A model generated the notes under the pieces. It saw nothing but the letters and a program-made list of their open reading frames with translations, ran no database searches and was not told the DNA's origin. The position numbers and the translations under genes were made by a program. From the NCBI RefSeq assembly GCF_019428685.1, contig NZ_CP080096.1:62001-126000 (forward strand): DNA of 64,000 nt. The letters run 5' to 3'. Shown piece after piece: positions 59,421 through 64,000 of the stretch. Origin of the DNA: Paraburkholderia edwinii. Its GTDB lineage: Bacteria; Pseudomonadota; Gammaproteobacteria; Burkholderiales; Burkholderiaceae. How positions within the stretch are numbered: the first letter of the stretch is position 1; every line of letters starts with the position of its first letter.

Positions 59421-62400
59421 TTAGTGCAACGACGGTTCGTCGAGACCGAAGTGGCTGCGCAACGTATCGTGCAGCGACAGTGCGTATTGCGCGATCGCGG
59501 GCGTCCACGTGCGCGCCGCATCGCACAGACGCTGCAGTTCGCGGCAGCGGTCCGCGAACTGCGGCTCGCGCACAATCAGGAACGCGCCGCCCGCGCTATG
59601 CGCCCAGTCGCGCAATGCCGGGCAGTCGCAAGCGTCGATGATGCTCGCCAGTCTCGGGAGATCGGTGCTGAGATGGTCCTTTAGCATCGCCAGGTAGCGC
59701 GACTTGTCGACGGTGTCGAGTGCGTGCTGTTCTTCGGATACCGCCGGCGGATGGGGTTCGTCGGCGGCATGGTGCACCGGTTGCGATCGCGACGGGCCTT
59801 CCCGCAGCGCGAGCAGGCCCGTTCGCAATTGCTGCAGGGACGCGGGCTTCGGAATATAACCGGCGAAACCGCGTTGCCGCCACTCCTGCGCCTGCTCCGC
59901 TCCGGTGACTGCGCTGAATGCGATCACGGGCAGCGCCGGGTATGCGTCGCGCAGCGCGGCCATCAACGCGTATCCGTCCATCTCCGGCATATGGATGTCG
60001 GTCAGCACGAGATCGACTTCGGTCTGCGAAAGAACGGCAAGCGCCTGCTTGCCGTCACCGACGACGATCGGCTCGCAGTGGAGCGTCGCTAACTGGTCGA
60101 TAACAAGGGCCTGGTTTAGCGGGTTGTCTTCGGCTACGAGGACGCGCAAGCCGGTTAGTGCGGAGGGATCAAGGGTTCGCGCGGCGTTTGCCATTGCAGA
60201 AGCGCGCGGTTCGCGTAACTCACCTGATGCGTGCGACGCAGGTATTTGCGCTTCGCCGTCGGCGACAAGTGCGCCGCGCTCGTGCAGCGATGCATTGCCT
60301 TGCGCATTGCCGTATGCATCATCATCCAATACTTCGTCATGCTGCTCATTTCTTAGTACGCGCTCGATCGCCGCGTTTAGCGCGCGTTGGTTGAACGCAG
60401 TTACCTCCCACACGCCGTCACCGCGCGCAGCCGCGCTTAGCGGACCCGCTAGCGTCATCCACACTGCGTTGACCGACCGGTACACGCGCAATTGTGCGAT
60501 TGCGTCTTCGTCATACTCGCCCGTTACGATCATGAACAACGGCCGGTTCACGCGCAGCCAGTTCCGCGCCGCATCGAGCGACGTCACGCAGGTGGCCTGC
60601 CATCCTTGCAGCGCCAATACTTCATCGAACCACTGCGCTCCTGCGTGTTCGCGGCAAAGCACGAAAGCGCTGCCGCGCACCGCGGGTGCAAGGCTCGAGG
60701 GCGCCGCGGCCTGAGCAACGCTTTCGGCAACGCCAGCCGAAGCCGTGAGCGGCAAGCGCACCGTGAACGCACTACCGACGCCCTGCACGCTTTCCACCGC
60801 AACTGTTCCGCCCATCAGTTCGCACAACCGCACACAGATCGACAGGCCCAGCCCGGTGCCGCCGAAGCGGCTCGCCGTACCCGGCTCCGCCTGCACGAAC
60901 GGCTTGAAAACGCGTGCGACCTGCTGCGCATCCATACCCATTCCGGAATCGCTGACACGGCAGACAAGCATGTCGCGCCCCGCATCGTCATCCTGCATCT
61001 GTGCGCTCAACGTGACCTTGCCGCTCGACGTGAATTTGAACGCATTGCTCAGCAGGTTGTTGACGACCTGCACGACGCGCGTGCTGTCGCCCTGCCGCAT
61101 ACGGTTCAAAGCCGGCGACAGATACGCGTAAAAATTCAGCGGGCGTTTGGCGGCCAGCGGCGCATAGGACAGCGCCAGATTCTCGAGGTCGTCGAGCGGG
61201 TTGAACGGCTCGCTGACCAGCTGCATCATGCCGGCGTCGATCTTCGAGAAGTCCAGAATATCGTTGACGATGCGGCGCAATCCATCCGCCGCCATGCCGA
61301 CCGCGCGCACGCGCGGCTCGTGCTGTTCGAGCCCGGGATTCGTCGACAGCAGTTCGAGATTGCCGAGCAGCGCATTCATCGGCGTGCGTATTTCGTGGCT
61401 CATGGCCGCGAAGAAATTGCTTTGCGCGCGCATCAGCGCTTGCGTTTCGCGCTGCGCCGCGCGCAGTTGCTGATCCAGCGCATAGCGCGCCGAGATATCG
61501 AGGATCGCGCAGAACAGCACGTCTTCGTTGTCGTGGCGTGCCGATTCGTAGTTGATCTGCAGCATGGGAGCGTCCGCGGCGCTTGTCACGTCTGACGCAT
61601 TTGACGCATCCGACACGCTTGGCGCGTCGCCCTGCTTCGGCAATGCAGCCACGATGAATTCAGCATGATTGCCTTCGAGCGGCGGCTCAACGCCAGGCGC
61701 CGGCACTGAGCCTGGTGCCGGCGCAATTGAAGAGACAGGCGTAGAGGTGGACGTGAAGGTCGACGCGATCGCGTGCAAGCTATGCTCCGTATAAGCTGCG
61801 GCGATGTGCGGCGGCAAATGCGCCGCATTGCCGAGCCGCATCAGATCGCGCGCGAGCTGGTTCGACGCCACCACCGAAAAGTCCTGCTGCCTCACGATGC
61901 ACAGACCGACCGGCGTCCCGCTCACGACGATGTGGTTGATCGTTTCGCTTTCGAGTGCACGCCTTGCTTCGTCATGCCAATCGTGCAGCAGCCGCATCCC
62001 CCAGAACTTCGCGGTGAGCGCCATGGCGATCACGAGCAGCAAGCCGAGCCCGATGATCGCGCCGAGCTGCCATGCAATGGCGGCAATGACCGCGCGCCAT
62101 GGCACATAGCTGACAAGCAGACTATGCCCCGGCGTCACTGCGTCGACGAACACCACGCCGCGCGCCAGGTAGCGCATGCCGCCGGCAGACGTGCGCTCGC
62201 CCAGCGCTTGCAGCCATTGCGTCGTCGCTGTCGCGAGCGGCGGTTTCGACGTGATCGGACGGTGCCGCGCCGACCCCAGCAATAGCGTCGCCGAATCGGG
62301 CGGCTGGTGGAGCTTCCCCAGCATCGCGCTAGCGGGGAATGTCATCGCGATCAGCATGACCGGCTTGTCCGCGACGCGCTGCATGCTCAATGCGGCAACG

Positions 62401-63116
62401 ACCGGCACGCCCAGCAGCGGATCGATGTACGGTCCGACCAGCACGCGCTCTCCCTTCGCGAGTACGCGTGCGCCGGATTGGGCCGCCAACGCGCCGAGAA
62501 TCGCTTCGCGCAACGAACTTGCCAGCGTGGCGCCGGGTGGTGCTACTTTCCGGTCCGTGCCGGGAGCGGGCAGAACCGCAGCGTAGTCGCCGTCGAGCCC
62601 AATCAGCATCACCTGATACGGCAATTCAAATGCCTCGCGCGTCGCCAGCGTCGCTTCGGCGGTTTCGGTAACCCGCCATAACTGCGTGCGCAAATCCGCG
62701 CCCCAGCTCGCGCGCGTCGCGGCGGAAACAGTTACATCGAAGGGGACACCAAGCGTCGAAGACCGGCCTGCTGCCACGCCGGATCCGGCAATCTGCCGCA
62801 CGAGCTCATCGGGCGCGTCGTGCGCGTCGTTCGTCTGGCGGTAGAACTGCACGGTCAATTCAGTGCGAATCAGGAACGATAGGCCGCGATGCAGGAACAG
62901 CGAGACGTCAGCGGCATTCTGTGCGCTGGTTCTGCGCTGCACATCGAGTTGCTTGTCGATCGCAAGCGTGGCGAGCAAGGTGACCGATATCGCGACGATC
63001 GCGAGCAGCACTGCAATCGTCGCGAAGTACAGGCGCTGCTGGCGCCGCGCATTCGCCGCGAGCGAGGCGAATGCGTCTGGAAGCGACTCCTGCGTGCGAT
63101 CGAGGATATTCGGCAT
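59421..63116 (-). CDS. Hybrid sensor histidine kinase (BvgS/RcsC-like) with PAS, pseudo-receiver, receiver and HPt domains
   Basis: 1231 residues from ATG 63116 (ATG 63197 or TTG 63317 would add up to 67). TM1 is about 29-53 and TM2 about 342-369, enclosing a roughly 290-residue periplasmic domain. A PAS-like part (about 391-541) precedes HisKA (AMSHEIRTPMNALLGNLELL, phospho-His about 574) and the ATPase domain (VFKPFVQAEPGTASRFGGTGLGLSI). A degenerate receiver-like segment (PLFMIVTGEYDEDAIAQ) comes next, then a true receiver (RVLVAEDNPLNQAL and LVLTDIHMPEMDGYAL) and a C-terminal HPt (WAHSAGGAFLIV, with REPQFADRCRELQRLC). The full phosphorelay is present in one chain. Its response-regulator partner is not in the window. 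Confidence 0.88.
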   Translation of the reverse strand: MPNILDRTQESLPDAFASLAANARRQQRLYFATIAVLLAIVAISVTLLATLAIDKQLDVQRRTSAQNAADVSLFLHRGLSFLIRTELTVQFYRQTNDAHDAPDELVRQIAGSGVAAGRSSTLGVPFDVTVSAATRASWGADLRTQLWRVTETAEATLATREAFELPYQVMLIGLDGDYAAVLPAPGTDRKVAPPGATLASSLREAILGALAAQSGARVLAKGERVLVGPYIDPLLGVPVVAALSMQRVADKPVMLIAMTFPASAMLGKLHQPPDSATLLLGSARHRPITSKPPLATATTQWLQALGERTSAGGMRYLARGVVFVDAVTPGHSLLVSYVPWRAVIAAIAWQLGAIIGLGLLLVIAMALTAKFWGMRLLHDWHDEARRALESETINHIVVSGTPVGLCIVRQQDFSVVASNQLARDLMRLGNAAHLPPHIAAAYTEHSLHAIASTFTSTSTPVSSIAPAPGSVPAPGVEPPLEGNHAEFIVAALPKQGDAPSVSDASNASDVTSAADAPMLQINYESARHDNEDVLFCAILDISARYALDQQLRAAQRETQALMRAQSNFFAAMSHEIRTPMNALLGNLELLSTNPGLEQHEPRVRAVGMAADGLRRIVNDILDFSKIDAGMMQLVSEPFNPLDDLENLALSYAPLAAKRPLNFYAYLSPALNRMRQGDSTRVVQVVNNLLSNAFKFTSSGKVTLSAQMQDDDAGRDMLVCRVSDSGMGMDAQQVARVFKPFVQAEPGTASRFGGTGLGLSICVRLCELMGGTVAVESVQGVGSAFTVRLPLTASAGVAESVAQAAAPSSLAPAVRGSAFVLCREHAGAQWFDEVLALQGWQATCVTSLDAARNWLRVNRPLFMIVTGEYDEDAIAQLRVYRSVNAVWMTLAGPLSAAARGDGVWEVTAFNQRALNAAIERVLRNEQHDEVLDDDAYGNAQGNASLHERGALVADGEAQIPASHASGELREPRASAMANAARTLDPSALTGLRVLVAEDNPLNQALVIDQLATLHCEPIVVGDGKQALAVLSQTEVDLVLTDIHMPEMDGYALMAALRDAYPALPVIAFSAVTGAEQAQEWRQRGFAGYIPKPASLQQLRTGLLALREGPSRSQPVHHAADEPHPPAVSEEQHALDTVDKSRYLAMLKDHLSTDLPRLASIIDACDCPALRDWAHSAGGAFLIVREPQFADRCRELQRLCDAARTWTPAIAQYALSLHDTLRSHFGLDEPSLH

Positions 63117-63779
63117 CGCATCAAGCAAGTGAGCAGGCAAATGAGCGGGCAAATGAAGAGGCGCCGCGGCGAGGCGCGTCTCACGCTTCGCTTGCATTCC
63201 ACCGCATGCAGCGTGAGCGCCGCCGTTCGCGGACGACACGGTGAACTCACTATAGGTCGTTTCGATGCGGCGAGCGATGTTATGTCTGATGGATCGGCGT
63301 AAGCCCCACCTCGACAAAAATTAAGCGACCCGTCAGCATGATGATCGTCAGCGCCCCGAAGTGTGTGCGGGCCGGCTGACCCGAGTAACAACGGCGTTTT
63401 AGCGGCCCGTCCCTTATGGGACGGGCTATTTTTTATCCGCCGGAAGAGAGAACACCGGACGAGCGCTGTTTCCCGTACGGGGAAGGCAGCGGCAGCAGAG
63501 GGGCTCAAGCCTTACGCCGCGCATACGCAACGCATTCGCACTGCGCAAAGCAATAAATACCGGCACGCAATGCATCCCGGCATAAATTTCCGCATGGCAC
63601 TAGACTGCGTGCGCATCGCATTACGTGATGACTAAACCGGACGTAGCGTCCAGGAACGGTCATCGAACGGTGTTACGCTGGTCGTTCCGCGCAGGCGCTG
63701 CGTCGAACCCGTATGCATCACGGGTTCGCTTCATGCGCTTTCGCGTTTATTCATCGCAACCCGCAGCAGGAGGATCGCG
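63117..63779. other. Mostly non-coding stretch with an orphan terminator
   Basis: About 660 bases between the kinase and the DinB gene. Part of it may encode an extended kinase N-terminus (to 63317). The rest holds an intrinsic terminator not attached to a gene, and the DinB promoter. Overlapping small frames on both strands (63363-63635, 63625-63873) have no coding character. Confidence 0.45.
63405..63434 (+). terminator. Orphan intrinsic terminator, possible small-RNA 3' end
   Basis: Stem GCCCGTCCC / GGGACGGGC (63405-63413, 63418-63426) with TTAT loop, followed by TATTTTTTAT on the plus strand. No plus-strand gene ends nearby (the closest is the GST, 4 kb away). It sits about 345 bases before the DinB gene. 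Confidence 0.75.
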
Positions 63780-64000
63780 ATGCACGCACCTGTCGCTGCG
63801 CTATCGGCGCACTTTGCTGCGATGGCCCGCAATAACGCGTGGTCGAACGCGCGGCTTTATCGCGCATGCCTGACGTTGTCCGACGAGGCGTTCGCCGAGC
63901 GCCGCGTGAGCTTCTTTCCTTCGCTGCAACTGACGTTGAACCATATCCTGCTCGTCGACCGTTACTACTTCGACGCGCTCGTCGATGCCGGCGCAGGCCT
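63780..64000 (+). CDS. DinB-family protein, N-terminal part (cut by window edge)
   Basis: At least 73 residues; the gene runs past the window. HFAAMARNNAWSNARLYRAC (about 11-30) and LQLTLNHILLVDRYYFDAL (about 49-67) form the first helices of the DinB/YfiT four-helix bundle, including the metal-binding His. Members are metal-dependent transferases related to thiol and mycothiol or bacillithiol chemistry; the bacterial role is often unclear. ATG 63780 follows GCAGGAGGATCGCG, a strong site. Confidence 0.8.
   Translation, partial: MHAPVAALSAHFAAMARNNAWSNARLYRACLTLSDEAFAERRVSFFPSLQLTLNHILLVDRYYFDALVDAGAG

Noticed and set aside
62870..63508. 212-codon minus-strand frame overlapping the kinase start
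   Set aside because: Out of frame with the kinase, Ser/Arg/Cys-rich, no ribosome site; a shadow.
1..64000. CRISPR arrays, tRNA or rRNA genes, prophage
   Set aside because: No regularly spaced repeats, cloverleaf-like segments or phage genes were seen by eye; a tRNA scan would be the decisive check.

Overview
The window is high-GC DNA with the gene set of a free-living betaproteobacterium of the Burkholderia/Paraburkholderia type. The grounds are a DUF4148 small exported protein, an OpcP-type 16-strand porin, two AAHS-type aromatic-acid MFS carriers, a Burkholderia-style short H-NS protein, a MocR regulator, a MexEF-OprN-like pump and a RcsC/BvgS-like hybrid kinase. No rRNA, tRNA, CRISPR array, prophage or intact insertion sequence was seen.

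Layout. (1) 1-5630: a non-phosphorylative L-fucose-type sugar-acid pathway on the minus strand: FAH-family hydrolase (only its first codons), SDR 2-keto-3-deoxy-acid dehydrogenase, lactonase, aldo/keto reductase and a split UxaA-type dehydratase, with a divergent IclR regulator. The expected end products are pyruvate and lactate. (2) 5769-9503: small exported proteins, a DoxX membrane protein coupled to one ECF sigma factor, and a second ECF sigma factor overlapping its NrsF-type membrane anti-sigma factor. (3) 9742-13896: a PatZ-like protein acetyltransferase and release factor RF3 (prfC). (4) 14020-20122: a chaperone-usher fimbrial operon, read leftwards: pilin, second pilin with a premature stop, terminator-like hairpin, chaperone, usher, tip-type subunit. 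(5) 20564-24093: H-NS, lipoprotein, exported and DsrE-family proteins, many of unknown function, separated by gene-poor stretches. (6) 24495-29707: cytochrome P450, HAD-family protein, AraC regulator, GNAT acetyltransferase, MocR regulator. (7) 29751-35654: a three-gene RND efflux operon. (8) 36272-37522: exported cupin, small exported protein and BON protein; the first two share a palindromic operator-like motif.

(9) 37684-59356 is the most interesting region. It looks like a complete uptake, chemotaxis and catabolism island for an aromatic or N-heteroaromatic acid whose identity cannot be read from the sequence. On the minus strand are a porin, an AAHS carrier and a chemoreceptor. Divergently, a 12-kb plus-strand run opens with a UbiX-type flavin prenyltransferase and ends with a UbiD-type prFMN decarboxylase. 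Between them lie a salicylate-hydroxylase-type FAD monooxygenase, a VOC protein, a full-length fumarylacetoacetase-type hydrolase, an alpha/beta hydrolase, a three-subunit molybdenum hydroxylase with a CoxG protein, and a crotonase that lacks one catalytic Glu. A LysR regulator, a second AAHS carrier behind a textbook LysR box, a cytochrome b561/SrpA-type catalase pair and a zeta-class GST (maleylacetoacetate or maleylpyruvate isomerase type) complete the set. The logic is: uptake, decarboxylation and two hydroxylations, ring cleavage, cis-trans isomerisation, hydrolysis of an acylpyruvate-like product.

(10) 59421-64000: a large hybrid histidine kinase, an orphan intrinsic terminator in a gene-free stretch, and the start of a DinB-family protein. 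Most of the long antisense reading frames were judged shadows. Domain and motif calls are from reading the translations by eye; residue positions are approximate.
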